Of a stretch of DNA of 64,000 nt, positions 12,420 to 23,679 are shown in pieces (positions within the stretch are counted from its first letter, which is position 1; the number at the start of each line of letters is the position of its first letter). The DNA comes from Caballeronia novacaledonica (GTDB lineage: Bacteria; Pseudomonadota; Gammaproteobacteria; Burkholderiales; Burkholderiaceae). Below the pieces are notes generated by a model that saw only the letters and a list, made by a program, of their open reading frames with translations, searched no databases and was not told where the DNA came from. The DNA lies in the NCBI RefSeq assembly GCF_900258035.1, contig NZ_OGTP01000013.1:106148-170147 (forward strand), read 5' to 3'. Both the position numbers and the translations under genes were made by a program.

Positions 12420-13133
12420 ATGCCCACAGCCTACAAACGCGTACTCCTCAAACTCTCCGGCGAAGCCCTGATGGGCGACGATGCCTTCGGCATCAATCGC
12501 GCAACGATCGAAAGGATGGTGGCGGATGTCGCGGAGGTGGTGCGGATCGGGACGCAGCTCGCCGTCGTCATCGGCGGCGGCAATATCTTCCGCGGTGTGG
12601 CGGGCGGCGCGGCCGGCATGGATCGCGCGACGGCCGACTACATGGGCATGCTCGCCACGATGATGAATGCGCTCGCGCTGCAGGACGCCATGCGCCACGC
12701 GGGCATCGAAGCGCGCGTGCAGTCGGCGCTGCGCATGGATCAGGTGGTCGAGCCGTACATCCGCCCGCGCGCCATTCGCCAGCTCGAAGAGGGCAAGGTC
12801 GTGATCTTCGCGGCCGGCACGGGCAATCCGTTCTTCACGACGGACACGGCCGCCGCGCTGCGCGGTTCGGAAATCGGCGCCGAAGTGGTGTTGAAGGCGA
12901 CGAAGGTCGATGGCGTATACTCCGCCGACCCGAAAAAGGATCCGCACGCGACGCGCTACAGCACGATCAGCTTCGACGAAGCCATCGGCAAGAACCTTCA
13001 GGTGATGGACGCCACCGCGTTCGCGCTGTGCCGCGACCAGAAGCTGCCGATTCGCGTGTTCTCCATCACGAAGCCGGGCGCATTGAAGCGCATCGTGCAG
13101 GGCGACGACGAAGGTACGCTCGTCCACGTGTAA
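12420..13133 (+). CDS. pyrH: UMP kinase
   Basis: Phosphorylates UMP to UDP in pyrimidine nucleotide synthesis; hexameric amino-acid-kinase fold. The start [17 protein letters not shown] at 12420 matches the family, giving 237 aa. An in-frame ATG 20 codons upstream (12360) lacks family support. Also visible are GGGNIFRG (phosphate binding) and the T-D-TAAALR segment. It is part of tsf-pyrH-frr. Confidence 0.97.
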   Translation: MPTAYKRVLLKLSGEALMGDDAFGINRATIERMVADVAEVVRIGTQLAVVIGGGNIFRGVAGGAAGMDRATADYMGMLATMMNALALQDAMRHAGIEARVQSALRMDQVVEPYIRPRAIRQLEEGKVVIFAAGTGNPFFTTDTAAALRGSEIGAEVVLKATKVDGVYSADPKKDPHATRYSTISFDEAIGKNLQVMDATAFALCRDQKLPIRVFSITKPGALKRIVQGDDEGTLVHV

Positions 13134-13225
13134 ACTCTCGCGATATCAGGCGCCGCGCGGCGGGCGGGAAGCCTCGCGCGGGACGCGCCGCTATCGCCGG
13201 TAAAACCCAGGTTTGGAGGTTCAAA

Positions 13226-13786
13226 ATGAGTGTGGCTGACATCAAGAAAAGCGTCGACCAGAAGATGCAGCGGTCGATCGAAGCCTTCAAGGCCGATCTC
13301 GCCAAGATTCGCACGGGCCGCGCCCACACGGGTCTGCTCGACCACATCCAGGTCGACTACTACGGCTCGAATGTGCCCATTTCCCAGGTTGCGAACATGA
13401 CGCTCGTCGATGCCCGCACGATCGGCGTGCAGCCGTGGGAAAAGAAGATGGTCGCCGTGATCGAGAAAGCGATCCGCGAATCCGATCTCGGCCTGAACCC
13501 GGCCACGCAGGGCGACCTGATCCGCGTGCCGATGCCCGCGCTCACCGAAGAGCGCCGCCGCGAACTCACGAAGGTCGTGAAGAGCGAAGGCGAGACCGCG
13601 AAGGTCGCCGTGCGCAACCTGCGCCGCGACGCGAACGATCAACTGAAGAAATCCGTGAAGGACAAGGAGATTTCGGAAGACGACGAGCGCCGCGCGAGCG
13701 AGGAAGTGCAGAAGCTCACCGACAAGTTCGTCGCCGAGATCGACAAGCTCGTCCAGACCAAAGAATCCGAAATCATGACGGTGTGA
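13226..13786 (+). CDS. frr: Ribosome recycling factor
   Basis: With EF-G, splits post-termination ribosomes. It has 186 aa beginning [17 protein letters not shown], with a TGGAGG ribosome binding site 7 nt upstream. Conserved segments include KIRTGRAH and [16 protein letters not shown]. The frame stays open upstream into pyrH, but the start at 13226 fits the family. A GCCAGCCC / GGGCTGGC hairpin (13805-13836) without a clear T run lies before uppS. Confidence 0.97.
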   Translation: MSVADIKKSVDQKMQRSIEAFKADLAKIRTGRAHTGLLDHIQVDYYGSNVPISQVANMTLVDARTIGVQPWEKKMVAVIEKAIRESDLGLNPATQGDLIRVPMPALTEERRRELTKVVKSEGETAKVAVRNLRRDANDQLKKSVKDKEISEDDERRASEEVQKLTDKFVAEIDKLVQTKESEIMTV

Positions 13787-13869
13787 GGCCGTAGAGACGG
13801 TTCTGCCAGCCCCGGGGGTTATACATTCGGGCTGGCTCTCACTCCTTCAGATTCCCAGATTCAGCGGCC

Positions 13870-14652
13870 ATGACCTATACCAGTTCCACCGTTACCGTGC
13901 CCGATGTCGCGGCTGTCCCGCGCCACGTCGCGATCATCATGGACGGCAATGGCCGATGGGCGACGGAGCGCCGCCTGCCGCGCGTCGCCGGTCATACGCG
14001 CGGCGTCGATGCGGTTCGCGCGACCGTCGAAAGCTGCGCGCGGCGCGGCGTCGAATTCGTCACGCTCTTCGCATTCAGTTCCGAAAACTGGCGCCGTCCG
14101 ACCGACGAAGTGTCGTTCCTGATGCGCCTGTTCGTCACCGCGCTCGAACGCGAGATCGGCAAGCTGCACGCCAACGGCATTCGCCTGCGCGTCGTCGGCG
14201 ACATCAGCATGTTCGACGACCGCATTCGCGCGCTGATCCAGCGCGCCGAAACCAAGACCGCCCGCAATACGCGGCTCACGCTGACCATCGCCGCCAACTA
14301 CGGCGGGCGCTGGGACATCATGCAGGCGACGAAGAAGCTCATCGCCGAGTCGCTCGAAACGGGCACGCCCGCGCGCGTGGACGACGAGTCGTTCGCCGCC
14401 CATCTCGCGATGGCCTACGCGCCGGAGCCGGATCTCTTCATCCGCACGGGCGGCGAGCAGCGCATCAGCAATTTCCTGCTGTGGCAGCTCGCGTACACCG
14501 AGTTTTATTTCACCGACATCTACTGGCCCGACTTCGACGCCGACGCGCTGGATCGCGCGATCGCTTCCTACGGCGGCCGCGAGCGCCGTTTCGGGCGCAC
14601 GAGCGCGCAACTCGCTTCCCAATCGCAGAAGGCCGACACCCTTTCATGCTAA
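13870..14652 (+). CDS. uppS: Undecaprenyl diphosphate synthase (isoprenyl transferase)
   Basis: Condenses isopentenyl diphosphate onto farnesyl diphosphate to make the C55 lipid carrier for cell-wall and O-antigen synthesis. The motif [10 protein letters not shown] carries the catalytic Asp. FSSENWRRP and the C-terminal [15 protein letters not shown] are typical of the family. The length is 260 aa. The stop lies inside the cdsA start region (7-nt overlap). Confidence 0.97.
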   Translation: MTYTSSTVTVPDVAAVPRHVAIIMDGNGRWATERRLPRVAGHTRGVDAVRATVESCARRGVEFVTLFAFSSENWRRPTDEVSFLMRLFVTALEREIGKLHANGIRLRVVGDISMFDDRIRALIQRAETKTARNTRLTLTIAANYGGRWDIMQATKKLIAESLETGTPARVDDESFAAHLAMAYAPEPDLFIRTGGEQRISNFLLWQLAYTEFYFTDIYWPDFDADALDRAIASYGGRERRFGRTSAQLASQSQKADTLSC

Positions 14653-15458
14653 GAACCCGTGTTATCACGGCAATCGTCCTGCTCGCGGTACTCGTGCCGA
14701 TTACGCTGTTCGCGCCGATCGGCGCGTTCGGAGCGCTCATCGGTTTCGTCGTGGTGTTCGCGGCCTGGGAATGGGGGCGTTTGCTCAAGCTGAATGGCGC
14801 GGGGCCGGTCGCCTACGCGCTCGTCGCGGGGCTCGCGCTCATTTTCAGCACGTTTCTCGGCATCAAGTCGACGCCGCTGTATCAGATGGCCGCAATTTTC
14901 TGGGTGCTGGCCGGTCCCTACGCGTTGCTGCGCAAGCCCGCGCTGGCCGCCCACACGTGGCGCGCGTTCCTGCTCTTCGCGGGGATCGTCGTGTTTCTGG
15001 CCTGCTGGCACGCCGTCGTCGACGCGCGCACGCGGGGCGTGGCCTTCGTGCTATCGCTTCTGCTAGTAGTCTGGCTGGCTGACATAGGTGCATACTTCGC
15101 CGGAAAAGCGCTCGGCCGCCATAAACTCGCTCCGTCGATCAGCCCGGGCAAGACCTGGGAGGGCGCCATCGGCGGGTGGCTCGCCGTCATCGTCATCGGT
15201 GCGCTCGCCGCCGCCACCAACTTTTATGCGCCTACCGTATTCACGGCCTTTGTCGGGCATCTCGGCTGGGATCGCTCGTTCGTCGCGCTTTCCGTGCTGG
15301 TCGCGTTCAGCGTGGTCGGCGACCTGTTCGAGTCGCTTCTGAAGCGCCAGGCCGGCGTCAAGGACTCGAGCGGCCTCTTGCCGGGTCACGGCGGCGTCCT
15401 CGACCGCATCGACGCATTGTTGCCGGTGTTGCCGATCGCATTGCTCATGCTCGGCTAA
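14646..15458 (+). CDS. cdsA: Phosphatidate cytidylyltransferase
   Basis: Makes CDP-diacylglycerol, the precursor of all phospholipids, in the inner membrane. It has 270 aa with about seven hydrophobic segments. The family signature is near the C-terminus ([18 protein letters not shown]). The start at 14646 overlaps uppS by 7 nt; the longer in-frame extension is only a shadow of uppS. Confidence 0.96.
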   Translation: MLRTRVITAIVLLAVLVPITLFAPIGAFGALIGFVVVFAAWEWGRLLKLNGAGPVAYALVAGLALIFSTFLGIKSTPLYQMAAIFWVLAGPYALLRKPALAAHTWRAFLLFAGIVVFLACWHAVVDARTRGVAFVLSLLLVVWLADIGAYFAGKALGRHKLAPSISPGKTWEGAIGGWLAVIVIGALAAATNFYAPTVFTAFVGHLGWDRSFVALSVLVAFSVVGDLFESLLKRQAGVKDSSGLLPGHGGVLDRIDALLPVLPIALLMLG

Positions 15459-15476
15459 TCGGCTAGAGAAGAATTT

Positions 15477-16694
15477 ATGCAAAAACGTCTCACATTGCTC
15501 GGCTCCACGGGCTCGATCGGCGACAGCACGCTCGACGTCGTGGCGCGGCATCCGGACCGCTTCTCGGTCTACGCGCTCACCGCTCACCGCAACGGCGACA
15601 AGCTCGTCGCCCAGTGCCTGAAATTCCAGCCCGAAGTCGCGGTCGTCGGCGACGCCGAAACGGCGGTGCGCGTCGCGGCCGCGTTGCGCGCGCAAGGCTG
15701 CAAGACCGAAGTGACGCACGGCCCGGAAGCGCTCGTCGAGGTCGCCCGCGCGGCTCAGTGCGACACGGTCGTCGCAGCCATCGTCGGCGCGGCGGGCCTC
15801 GCGCCCACGCTTGCCGCCGCACGCGCCGGCAAGCGCATCCTGCTCGCGAACAAGGAAGCGCTCGTGATGTCCGGCCAGATTTTCATGGACGCCGTGCGCG
15901 ACAACGGCGCGATCCTGCTGCCGGTCGACAGCGAGCACAACGCCGTGTTCCAGTGCCTGCCGCCTTGCGCGGACAAGGAAGCACAGATGCACGGCGGCGT
16001 GTCGAAGATCATCCTGACGGCCTCGGGCGGCCCGTTCCGCACGCGCGAGCCGGCGACGCTCGTCAACGTCACGCCCGAGGAAGCCGTCAAGCATCCGAAC
16101 TGGGCGATGGGCCGCAAGATCTCCGTCGATTCCGCGACGATGATGAACAAGGGCCTCGAAGTGATCGAGGCGCACTGGCTCTTCGATCTGCCGGGATCGC
16201 GCATCGAGGTGCTGATCCATCCGCAGAGCGTGATTCATTCGATGGTTTCCTACGCCGACGGCTCGGTCCTCGCGCAACTCGGCAATCCGGACATGCGCAC
16301 GCCGATCGCGCACGCGCTGGCGTATCCTGATCGTGTGAATTCGGGCGTGGCGCCGCTGGATCTGGCGCAGATCGCCACGCTCACGTTCGAAAAGCCGGAT
16401 TTCACGCGTTTTCCCTGCCTCGCGCTGGCCATTCAGGCGCTCGAAGCGGGCGGCATCGCGAGCGCCGCGCTGAACGCGGCCAACGAAATCGCCGTGGAAG
16501 CGTTCCTGGAGCGCCGTATCGGCTTCATGGCGATCGGCGGCGTGGTCGAGCGCGTGCTGAACGACCTGCCGAACACGAGCGCCGCGACGCTGGCCGACGT
16601 CCTCGCCGCCGATGCGAACGCGCGCCGTCTCGCATCCCGTTTCGTCGCTGAGCTCACCGCGAGCGCGCCGGGCGCCGAACCCATCGCCCATTGA
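15477..16694 (+). CDS. dxr: 1-deoxy-D-xylulose 5-phosphate reductoisomerase
   Basis: Second step of the MEP isoprenoid pathway, making 2-C-methyl-D-erythritol 4-phosphate with NADPH. It has 405 aa. The N-terminal [15 protein letters not shown] is the NADPH-binding loop. NKEALVMSG, the substrate loop SGGPFRT and [13 protein letters not shown] are in the expected order. It supplies precursors used by the neighbouring uppS. Confidence 0.97.
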   Translation: MQKRLTLLGSTGSIGDSTLDVVARHPDRFSVYALTAHRNGDKLVAQCLKFQPEVAVVGDAETAVRVAAALRAQGCKTEVTHGPEALVEVARAAQCDTVVAAIVGAAGLAPTLAAARAGKRILLANKEALVMSGQIFMDAVRDNGAILLPVDSEHNAVFQCLPPCADKEAQMHGGVSKIILTASGGPFRTREPATLVNVTPEEAVKHPNWAMGRKISVDSATMMNKGLEVIEAHWLFDLPGSRIEVLIHPQSVIHSMVSYADGSVLAQLGNPDMRTPIAHALAYPDRVNSGVAPLDLAQIATLTFEKPDFTRFPCLALAIQALEAGGIASAALNAANEIAVEAFLERRIGFMAIGGVVERVLNDLPNTSAATLADVLAADANARRLASRFVAELTASAPGAEPIAH

Positions 16695-16701
16695 GGCCGT
16701 C

Positions 16702-18084
16702 ATGAACTTTCTGACCGAAATCGTCGCCTTCGTCGTAGCGATAGGCGTACTCGTCGTCGTCCACGAATTCGGTCACTACAGCGTCGCGCGGCTGTGCGGC
16801 GTGAAAGTGCTGCGATTCTCGGTCGGCTTCGGCAAGCCGCTCGTGCAATGGGTCAGCAAGAAGACGGGCGTCGAATGGACGATCGCCGCGCTGCCGCTCG
16901 GCGGCTACGTGAAGATGCTCGACGAGCGCGAGATCGATCCCGACAGCGGCACGAAGATTCCCGTCGAAGACCTGCCGCGCGCCTTCAACCGTCAGAGCGT
17001 CGCCAAGCGGATCGCGATCGTCGCGGCGGGGCCCGTCGCCAACTTCCTGCTCGCGATCGCGCTCTTTTCCGCCGTGTTCGCGGGCGGCGTGACCGAGCCC
17101 GCCGCGATCGTCTCGCAGCCCGCGCCCGACACGGCGGCGGCGCACGCGGGTTTCGAAGGCGGCGAAACGGTTCTCTCGATGCGCGACGCGCAAGCCGGCG
17201 AAACGCATCCGATCCGCTCGTGGTCCGATCTGCGCTGGAAGTTGCTCGACGCGTCGTTCGATCATCGGCGCGTCGTGCTGACGGCGAAGACGCACGACGG
17301 CACGTTCGATTTCCCGGTGACGGTCGCCGGCATCACGGACGCAGAGGCCGATCAGGATTTCATGGACAAGCTCGGCTTCGCGCCGGGCGGCGGCACGCTG
17401 ACCGTCGCGGGCGTCGAGCCGGGCAGCGCTGCGCAAAAGAGCGGGCTGAAGCAGGGCGACATGCTGCGTGCGATCGATGGCCGCAGCGTCGACAACGCAA
17501 CGAGCTTCATCGACTACGTGAAGGCACATGGCGCGAAGCCCGTCACGCTTTTGATCGAGCGCAACGGCAAGCGCGAATCCGTGCAGATCGTGCCGGACCT
17601 GAAGCACGATGCGTCGTCGGGCAAGGAAATCGGCCGTATCGGCGCGGCGCTCGCGAATCAGTTGCCGACCGTGGACGTGCGTTACGGGCCGCTCGAAAGC
17701 CTGCGCCTCGGCGTGAACCGCACGTGGGACATCAGCATCTATTCGCTGCGCATGTTCGGCCGGATGGTCGTGGGCGAGGCGTCGCTCAAGAATCTCTCGG
17801 GGCCGGTCACCATCGCCGACTATGCGGGCAAGAGCGCAAGGCTCGGCGTGGCGGCCTTCGTCTCGTTTCTGGCGCTCGTCAGTATCAGCCTCGGCGTATT
17901 GAACTTGTTACCGATTCCGGTTTTGGACGGTGGGCATCTGTTATATTATTTGGTTGAGGCTGTTACCGGCAAGGCTATATCCGATCGCTGGCAGCTGGTT
18001 CTGCAAAGGGCGGGCCTGGTCTGCATCGTCGCATTGTCGATGATCGCGCTATTCAACGACCTCGCTCGTCTGATTCGTTTTTGA
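16702..18084 (+). CDS. rseP: Site-2 protease RseP (zinc metalloprotease)
   Basis: Intramembrane protease that cuts the anti-sigma factor RseA in the envelope stress response. It has 460 aa. The first membrane segment contains the zinc motif VVHEFGHY. A PDZ domain in the middle carries GSAAQKSGLKQGD. The second active-site segment LLPIPVLDGGHL is near the C-terminus. The start at 16702 follows the dxr stop by 7 nt. It lies directly before bamA, as in most proteobacteria. Confidence 0.96.
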   Translation: MNFLTEIVAFVVAIGVLVVVHEFGHYSVARLCGVKVLRFSVGFGKPLVQWVSKKTGVEWTIAALPLGGYVKMLDEREIDPDSGTKIPVEDLPRAFNRQSVAKRIAIVAAGPVANFLLAIALFSAVFAGGVTEPAAIVSQPAPDTAAAHAGFEGGETVLSMRDAQAGETHPIRSWSDLRWKLLDASFDHRRVVLTAKTHDGTFDFPVTVAGITDAEADQDFMDKLGFAPGGGTLTVAGVEPGSAAQKSGLKQGDMLRAIDGRSVDNATSFIDYVKAHGAKPVTLLIERNGKRESVQIVPDLKHDASSGKEIGRIGAALANQLPTVDVRYGPLESLRLGVNRTWDISIYSLRMFGRMVVGEASLKNLSGPVTIADYAGKSARLGVAAFVSFLALVSISLGVLNLLPIPVLDGGHLLYYLVEAVTGKAISDRWQLVLQRAGLVCIVALSMIALFNDLARLIRF

Positions 18085-18161
18085 TCCACTTTGACAATTT
18101 CTGGCGGCGCCCTTCGAGCGACCGCCGGAACGAATGCAGCTTTAAATACTGGGGAAGCACG

Positions 18162-20474
18162 TTGTTCAAACCTCATCGCTTTGTTCCTAAGACGGCTGTG
18201 GCCGCGGCGCTCGCCGCAACGGGTATGGCGGCACACGCCACCACGCCGTTCGTCGTGCAGGATATTCGGATCGACGGTCTCCAACGCATCGAGCCGGGCT
18301 CCGTGTTCGCTTACCTGCCGATCAAGCAAGGCGACACCTTCACCGACGACAAGGCCTCCGAAGCGATTCGCGCGCTCTACGCGACGGGCTTCTTCAACGA
18401 CGTTCAGATCGCCACCGAAGGCAATGTGGTGATCGTCCAGGTGCAGGAGCGCCCGGCCATCTCGGCCATCGATTTCGCCGGCCTGCACGAGTTCGACAAG
18501 GACAATCTCACGAAGGCGCTGCGCTCGGTCGGTCTGTCGCAAGGCCGTTCGTACGACAAGGCGCTCGTCGACAAGGCGGAGCAGGAGCTCAAGCGCCAGT
18601 ATCTGACGCGCGGTTACTACGCGGCGGAAGTCACGACCACCGTGACGCCGGTGGACCGCAACCGCGTCGCCATTCTGTTTTCCGTTGCCGAAGGTCCGAG
18701 CGCGAAGATCCGCCAGATCAACTTCGTCGGCAACAAGGCGGTGAGTTCGGGCACGCTGCTCGGAGAAATGCAGCTCTCCACGCCGAACTGGTTCTCGTGG
18801 TACACGAAGAGCGACCTTTACGCGAAGGAAAAGCTCACGGGCGACCTCGAGAACGTGCGCTCGTACTACCTGAACCGCGGTTACCTCGAGTTCAGCATCG
18901 ATTCCACGCAGGTCTCGATCTCGCCGGACAAGAAGGACATGTATCTGACGATCGCCGTGCACGAAGGCGAGCCGTACAAGATCAGCAGCATCAAGCTCTC
19001 GGGCAATCTGCTCGACCGCGAGGCCGAACTCAACAAGCTCATCAAGATCAAGCCGGGCGAGCGCTTCTCGGCCGAAAAGCTGCAGGCGACGACCAAGTCG
19101 ATCGTCGACAAGCTCGGCGAATACGGCTACGCGTTCGCGCAGGTCAACGCCCAGCCGCAGATCGATCAGTCGAACCACACCGTGGCGCTCACGCTGCAAG
19201 TCGACCCGAGCCGCCGCGTGTACGTGCGGCGCGTGAACATCGTCGGCAATACGCGCACGCGCGACGAAGTGGTGCGCCGCGAAATGCGTCAGCTCGAAAG
19301 CTCGTGGTTCGATTCGAGCCGCCTCGCGTTGTCGAAGGACCGCGTCAACCGTCTCGGCTACTTCACCGACGTGGACGTCACCACGACGCCCGTGGAAGGC
19401 ACGAACGACCAGGTCGACGTGGACGTGAAGGTCGCGGAAAAGCCGACCGGCGCGATCACGCTGGGCGCGGGCTTTTCGTCGACGGACAAGGTGGTGCTCT
19501 CGGCGGGCGTGTCGCAGGACAACGTGTTCGGCTCGGGCACGAGTCTCGCAGTCAACGTGAACACCGCGAAGACGTACCGCACGCTGACCGTGACTCAGGT
19601 CGATCCGTACTTCACGATCGACGGCATCAAGCGCATCACCGACGCGTACTACCGCACGTATCAGCCGCTGTACTACTCGACCGATTCGAGCTTCAAGATC
19701 GTGACGATGGGCGCGGACACCAAGTTCGGCATCCCGTTCTCCGAGCAGGACACGGTGTTCTTCGGCGTCGGCGCCGAACAGAACACGATGGACGTCGACT
19801 CGAACACGCCGCAGTCGTACATCAACTACGTGAACGAGTTCGGGCGCGTGGTGAACAACTATCCGCTGACGATGGGCTGGTCGCGCGACAATCGCGACAG
19901 CGCGCTCGTCCCGAGCCGCGGCTACTACATCCAGTCGAACGCGGAGTACGGCACGCCGCTCGGCAACACGACGTACGCGAAGTTCGACGCGCAGTTCCAG
20001 TACTACTATTCGTTCGCGCGCGGCTTCGTGCTCGGCTTCAACCTGCAGGGCGGTTACGGCAAGGGTCTGCAAGGCCAGACGTACCCGATCTTCAAGAACT
20101 ACTATGCGGGTGGTATCGGCTCGGTGCGCGGCTATTCGCCGAGTTCGCTGGGTCCGCGCGACTCGAAGACGAGCGACCCGATCGGCGGTTCGCGCATGGC
20201 GGTCGGCAACATCGAACTGACTTTCCCGCTGCCGGGCACAGGTTACGACCGCACGCTGCGTGTCTTCACCTTCCTCGATGCCGGTAACGTCTGGGGCGAC
20301 CCGAACCAGGGTGGCACGAGCGGCGGCGCGAACGGCTTGCGCTACGGCTACGGCGTGGGTCTCGCGTGGATTTCGCCGATCGGCCCGCTCAAGCTGAGCC
20401 TCGGTTTCCCGCTGCAGAAGCACGACGGCGACCAGTATCAGAAGTTCCAGTTCCAGATCGGTACGGCCTTCTAA
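18162..20474 (+). CDS. bamA: Outer membrane protein assembly factor BamA
   Basis: Essential core of the BAM machine that folds beta-barrel proteins into the outer membrane. From the chosen start it has 770 aa: a signal peptide ending AHAT, five POTRA domains (about residues 25-420) and a 16-strand barrel with the VRGY motif and a terminal Phe (IGTAF). The start is probably TTG at 18162, preceded by GGGGAAG and giving a good signal peptide. The alternative ATG at 18081 would add 27 residues that spoil it. Confidence 0.96.
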   Translation: MFKPHRFVPKTAVAAALAATGMAAHATTPFVVQDIRIDGLQRIEPGSVFAYLPIKQGDTFTDDKASEAIRALYATGFFNDVQIATEGNVVIVQVQERPAISAIDFAGLHEFDKDNLTKALRSVGLSQGRSYDKALVDKAEQELKRQYLTRGYYAAEVTTTVTPVDRNRVAILFSVAEGPSAKIRQINFVGNKAVSSGTLLGEMQLSTPNWFSWYTKSDLYAKEKLTGDLENVRSYYLNRGYLEFSIDSTQVSISPDKKDMYLTIAVHEGEPYKISSIKLSGNLLDREAELNKLIKIKPGERFSAEKLQATTKSIVDKLGEYGYAFAQVNAQPQIDQSNHTVALTLQVDPSRRVYVRRVNIVGNTRTRDEVVRREMRQLESSWFDSSRLALSKDRVNRLGYFTDVDVTTTPVEGTNDQVDVDVKVAEKPTGAITLGAGFSSTDKVVLSAGVSQDNVFGSGTSLAVNVNTAKTYRTLTVTQVDPYFTIDGIKRITDAYYRTYQPLYYSTDSSFKIVTMGADTKFGIPFSEQDTVFFGVGAEQNTMDVDSNTPQSYINYVNEFGRVVNNYPLTMGWSRDNRDSALVPSRGYYIQSNAEYGTPLGNTTYAKFDAQFQYYYSFARGFVLGFNLQGGYGKGLQGQTYPIFKNYYAGGIGSVRGYSPSSLGPRDSKTSDPIGGSRMAVGNIELTFPLPGTGYDRTLRVFTFLDAGNVWGDPNQGGTSGGANGLRYGYGVGLAWISPIGPLKLSLGFPLQKHDGDQYQKFQFQIGTAF

Positions 20475-20529
20475 GCGGCACGCCGACGGAAACGAACTTC
20501 ATCCATTCAGACGTAACGTGAGGAACACT

Positions 20530-21087
20530 TTGGGAACCGGTAAGCATTCGAAACATAGGGCGCTGGCGCTTGCGTTGTCGATGGTTCTCGGCCTGGGCAC
20601 GGCGATCTCCGCCAGTGCTCAGGAAGCGCGCATCGCTGCGGTGAATTCGGACCGCATCCTGCGCGAATCGACGGCGGCGAAAGCGGCCCAGTCGAAGCTC
20701 GAGCAGGAATTTTCCAAGCGTGACAAGGCGTTGCAGGACATGGCGCAGCGCCTGAAGGCGATGTCGGACAACATCGATAAAAACGGTTCCTCGATGTCGC
20801 CGACCGATCGCGCGGCGCGCCAGCGCGACCTCGCGCAACTCGACGCGGACTTTCAGCGCAAGCAGCGCGAATTCCGCGAAGATCTGAACCAGCGCCGCAA
20901 CGAGGAACTCGCGGCGGTGCTGGATCGCGCGAACAAGGTGATCAAGCAGATCGCGGAACAGCAGCACTACGATTTGATCGTGCAAGAGGCGGTGTACGTG
21001 AGCCCGCGCATCGACATCACGGATCAGGTGCTGAAGGCGCTGGCGGCGGGCGCGACCGGCACCGGTTCGCTCACGAGCCCGAACTGA
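20530..21087 (+). CDS. skp: Periplasmic chaperone Skp/OmpH
   Basis: Holds unfolded outer-membrane proteins in the periplasm on their way to BAM. A signal peptide ends near ASAQEA. The mature part is a Lys/Gln/Arg-rich coiled coil, as expected for the trimeric jellyfish fold. TTG at 20530 is preferred because GAGGA lies 5 nt upstream; a GTG at 20518 in the same frame has no ribosome binding site. It sits between bamA and lpxD, the canonical position. Confidence 0.92.
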   Translation: MGTGKHSKHRALALALSMVLGLGTAISASAQEARIAAVNSDRILRESTAAKAAQSKLEQEFSKRDKALQDMAQRLKAMSDNIDKNGSSMSPTDRAARQRDLAQLDADFQRKQREFREDLNQRRNEELAAVLDRANKVIKQIAEQQHYDLIVQEAVYVSPRIDITDQVLKALAAGATGTGSLTSPN

Positions 21088-21103
21088 CGAGGACTCAGAC
21101 GAG

Positions 21104-22207
21104 ATGGCATCAGGTATGGCGATTACCCTCGACGAACTGGTGAAGCGCTTCGGCGGCGAGGTGATCGGCGACGGCGCGCACGCGGTCGGGAGTCTCGCAC
21201 CCCTCGACAAGGCAGGCTCCGCGCAACTCGCGTTTCTCGCGAACCAGAAGTATCTGCCGCAGGTCGAGACGACGCGCGCCGGCGCAGTGCTGATTTCTCC
21301 CGACGATCTCGTGAAAGTGACGAATCGCGCGGGCAGTAATTTCATCGTCACGCCGAACCCCTACGCTTATTTCGCGCGCGTGGCCCAGGCGTTCATCGAC
21401 CTGGCGACGCCCAAAGCGAGGCCGGGCGTGCATCCGAGCGCGTCTGTCGATCCGGACGCGAAGGTCGCGGCGAGCGCCGTGATCGGAGCGCACGTGACGG
21501 TGGAGGCGGGCGCGGTCATCGGCGAGCGCGTGAAGCTGGATGCGGGCGTGGTCGTCGGTCGCGGCGTGAAGCTCGGCGACGACGTGCATCTGTATCCCAA
21601 TGTCACCGTGTATCACGGCTGCAGGCTCGGCGCGCGCGTGATCGTGCACGCGGGCGCGGTGATCGGCGCGGACGGCTTCGGCTTCGCGCCGGATTTCGTC
21701 GGCGAAGGCGAGGCGCGCACCGGGAGCTGGGTGAAGATTCCGCAGGTCGGCGCGGTGGATATTGCGGACGACGTTGAAATCGGCGCGAACACCACGATCG
21801 ATCGCGGCGCGATGGCGGATACCGTCATCGAGGAATGCGTGAAGATCGACAACCTCGTGCAGATCGGTCACAACTGCCGCATCGGCGCGTATACGGTGAT
21901 CGCCGGCTGCGCGGGCATCGCGGGCAGTACGAGCATCGGCAAGCATTGCATGATCGGCGGGGCGGTGGGTATCGCGGGCCATGTGACGCTCGCGGACTAT
22001 GTGATCGTCACGGCGCAATCGGGCGTCTCGAAGTCGCTGCTGAAGCCCGGCATGTACACCAGCGCGTTTCCGGCCGTGCCGCACGGCGACTGGAACAAGA
22101 GCGCGGCCATCATGCGCAATCTGGACAAGATGCGCGACCGCATCAAGGCGCTGGAAACAGCGCTCGCCGATGCGGGCAAGCGTGACGAGACGAGCGGCGG
22201 CGCCTGA
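21104..22207 (+). CDS. lpxD: UDP-3-O-acylglucosamine N-acyltransferase
   Basis: Third lipid A step: adds the N-linked 3-hydroxyacyl chain. It has 367 aa. An N-terminal uridine-binding domain is followed by a left-handed beta helix of hexapeptide repeats from about residue 100, with the catalytic His region in [12 protein letters not shown] second in-frame ATG at 21116 (MAITLDEL) gives the N-terminus more typical of the family and may be the real start. Confidence 0.96.
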   Translation: MASGMAITLDELVKRFGGEVIGDGAHAVGSLAPLDKAGSAQLAFLANQKYLPQVETTRAGAVLISPDDLVKVTNRAGSNFIVTPNPYAYFARVAQAFIDLATPKARPGVHPSASVDPDAKVAASAVIGAHVTVEAGAVIGERVKLDAGVVVGRGVKLGDDVHLYPNVTVYHGCRLGARVIVHAGAVIGADGFGFAPDFVGEGEARTGSWVKIPQVGAVDIADDVEIGANTTIDRGAMADTVIEECVKIDNLVQIGHNCRIGAYTVIAGCAGIAGSTSIGKHCMIGGAVGIAGHVTLADYVIVTAQSGVSKSLLKPGMYTSAFPAVPHGDWNKSAAIMRNLDKMRDRIKALETALADAGKRDETSGGA

Positions 22208-22355
22208 GCGCCAGGCTCGTTTCAGACGAAGAACGAACCTCGAACAGAGCGGGCCCGTTCAAAGCCGCCGAAGCGAGAAAGCAATTTCGGGCGGGCATCC
22301 GATACGGCCCGCCATCCAAATTTCCGCGCCCGACGCGCGCGTGAGCAGAACGACC

Positions 22356-22814
22356 ATGAGCACAGAAAAAATCAATCTCGACATCCACAAGATCCTCACG
22401 CTGCTGCCGCATCGCTATCCGATCCTGCTCGTGGATCGCGTGCTCGAACTTGAGCCGCACAAGAGCATCAAAGCATTGAAGAACGTGACGATCAACGAGC
22501 CGTACTTCCAGGGCCACTTTCCGACGCGTCCGGTCATGCCGGGCGTGCTGATTCTCGAAGCGCTCGCGCAGACGGCGGCGCTCCTGACGTTCGCGGAAGA
22601 GCCGCACGATCCGACCAACACGCTCTACTACTTCGTCGGCATCGACGGCGCGCGCTTCAAGCGCGTGGTGGAGCCGGGCGATCAGTTGATCCTCAACGTC
22701 ACGTTCGAGCGGTACATGCGAGGCATCTGGAAGTTCAAGGCGCGCGCCGAGGTCGACGGCACGACCGCCGCCGAAGCCGAGCTCATGTGTACCGTCAAGA
22801 GCACGGACGCCTGA
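22356..22814 (+). CDS. fabZ: 3-hydroxyacyl-[acyl-carrier-protein] dehydratase FabZ
   Basis: Dehydrates 3-hydroxyacyl-ACP in fatty acid elongation, competing with LpxA/LpxD for the same substrate pool. It has 152 aa. Hot-dog fold motifs [14 protein letters not shown] and [15 protein letters not shown] carry the active-site His; a Glu follows in LILEALAQ. The start at 22356 gives the family N-terminus. The 148 nt before it (22208-22355) show no gene. Confidence 0.97.
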   Translation: MSTEKINLDIHKILTLLPHRYPILLVDRVLELEPHKSIKALKNVTINEPYFQGHFPTRPVMPGVLILEALAQTAALLTFAEEPHDPTNTLYYFVGIDGARFKRVVEPGDQLILNVTFERYMRGIWKFKARAEVDGTTAAEAELMCTVKSTDA

Positions 22815-22878
22815 GCGCGTCGGCGTTCACCCCGCGTTCATCGTAACGAGCAGCACGAACAGCATAGGCGAAATGCGC

Positions 22879-23667
22879 ATGAGCAAGATTCACCCAACCG
22901 CGATCATCGAGCCGGGCGCCCAGCTCGACGAGTCCGTCGAGATCGGGCCGTACGCGATCGTCGGTTCGCACGTCGTGATCGGCGCGGGCACGACCGTCGG
23001 CTCGCATAGCGTGATCGAAGGCCACACGACGATCGGCCGCGAAAACACCATCGGCCATTACGCATCGATCGGCGGCCGCCCGCAGGACATGAAGTACAAG
23101 GGCGAACCGACGCGCCTCGAAATCGGCGACCGCAACACCATCCGCGAATTCACGACGCTGCACACGGGCACGGCGCAGGATCAGGGCCTGACGTCCATCG
23201 GCAGCGATTGCTGGATCATGGCGTATGTGCACGTCGGCCACGACTGCCGGCTCGGCGACAACGTCATCATGTCGAGCAACGCGCAACTGGCCGGACACGT
23301 GCTCGTCGGCGATCACGCGATCGTCGGCGGCATGTCGGGCGTGCATCAGTTCGTGCGCATCGGCGCGCATTCGATGCTCGGCGGCGCGTCGGCGCTCGTG
23401 CAGGACGTGCCGCCTTTCGTGATCGCCGCCGGCAACAAGGCCGAGCCGCATGGCATCAACGTGGAAGGACTGCGCCGCCGCGGCTTCACGCCGGATGCGA
23501 TTTCCGCGCTGCGCTCGGCGTATCGCATCGTCTACAAGAGCGGTCTGTCGCTCGAAGAGGCGAAGGCGCAGTTGAAGGAACTGAGCACGGCGGGCGGCGA
23601 GGGCGACGAACCTGTCAAGGCATTTTCCGATTTCATCGCGGCGTCGCAGCGCGGCATCATCCGCTAG
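22879..23667 (+). CDS. lpxA: UDP-N-acetylglucosamine acyltransferase
   Basis: First lipid A step: moves 3-hydroxyacyl from ACP to UDP-GlcNAc. It has 262 aa, the usual length. Hexapeptide repeats run through the first ~190 residues, and the catalytic His lies in YVHVGHDC. The C-terminal helical part includes [20 protein letters not shown]. An ATG two codons earlier (22873) is also possible. Confidence 0.97.
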   Translation: MSKIHPTAIIEPGAQLDESVEIGPYAIVGSHVVIGAGTTVGSHSVIEGHTTIGRENTIGHYASIGGRPQDMKYKGEPTRLEIGDRNTIREFTTLHTGTAQDQGLTSIGSDCWIMAYVHVGHDCRLGDNVIMSSNAQLAGHVLVGDHAIVGGMSGVHQFVRIGAHSMLGGASALVQDVPPFVIAAGNKAEPHGINVEGLRRRGFTPDAISALRSAYRIVYKSGLSLEEAKAQLKELSTAGGEGDEPVKAFSDFIAASQRGIIR

Positions 23668-23679
23668 ACACGCCGCCCG

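Noticed and set aside
17946..20423. 825-codon minus-strand ORF opposite bamA
   Set aside because: Antisense shadow of bamA with no recognisable domain.
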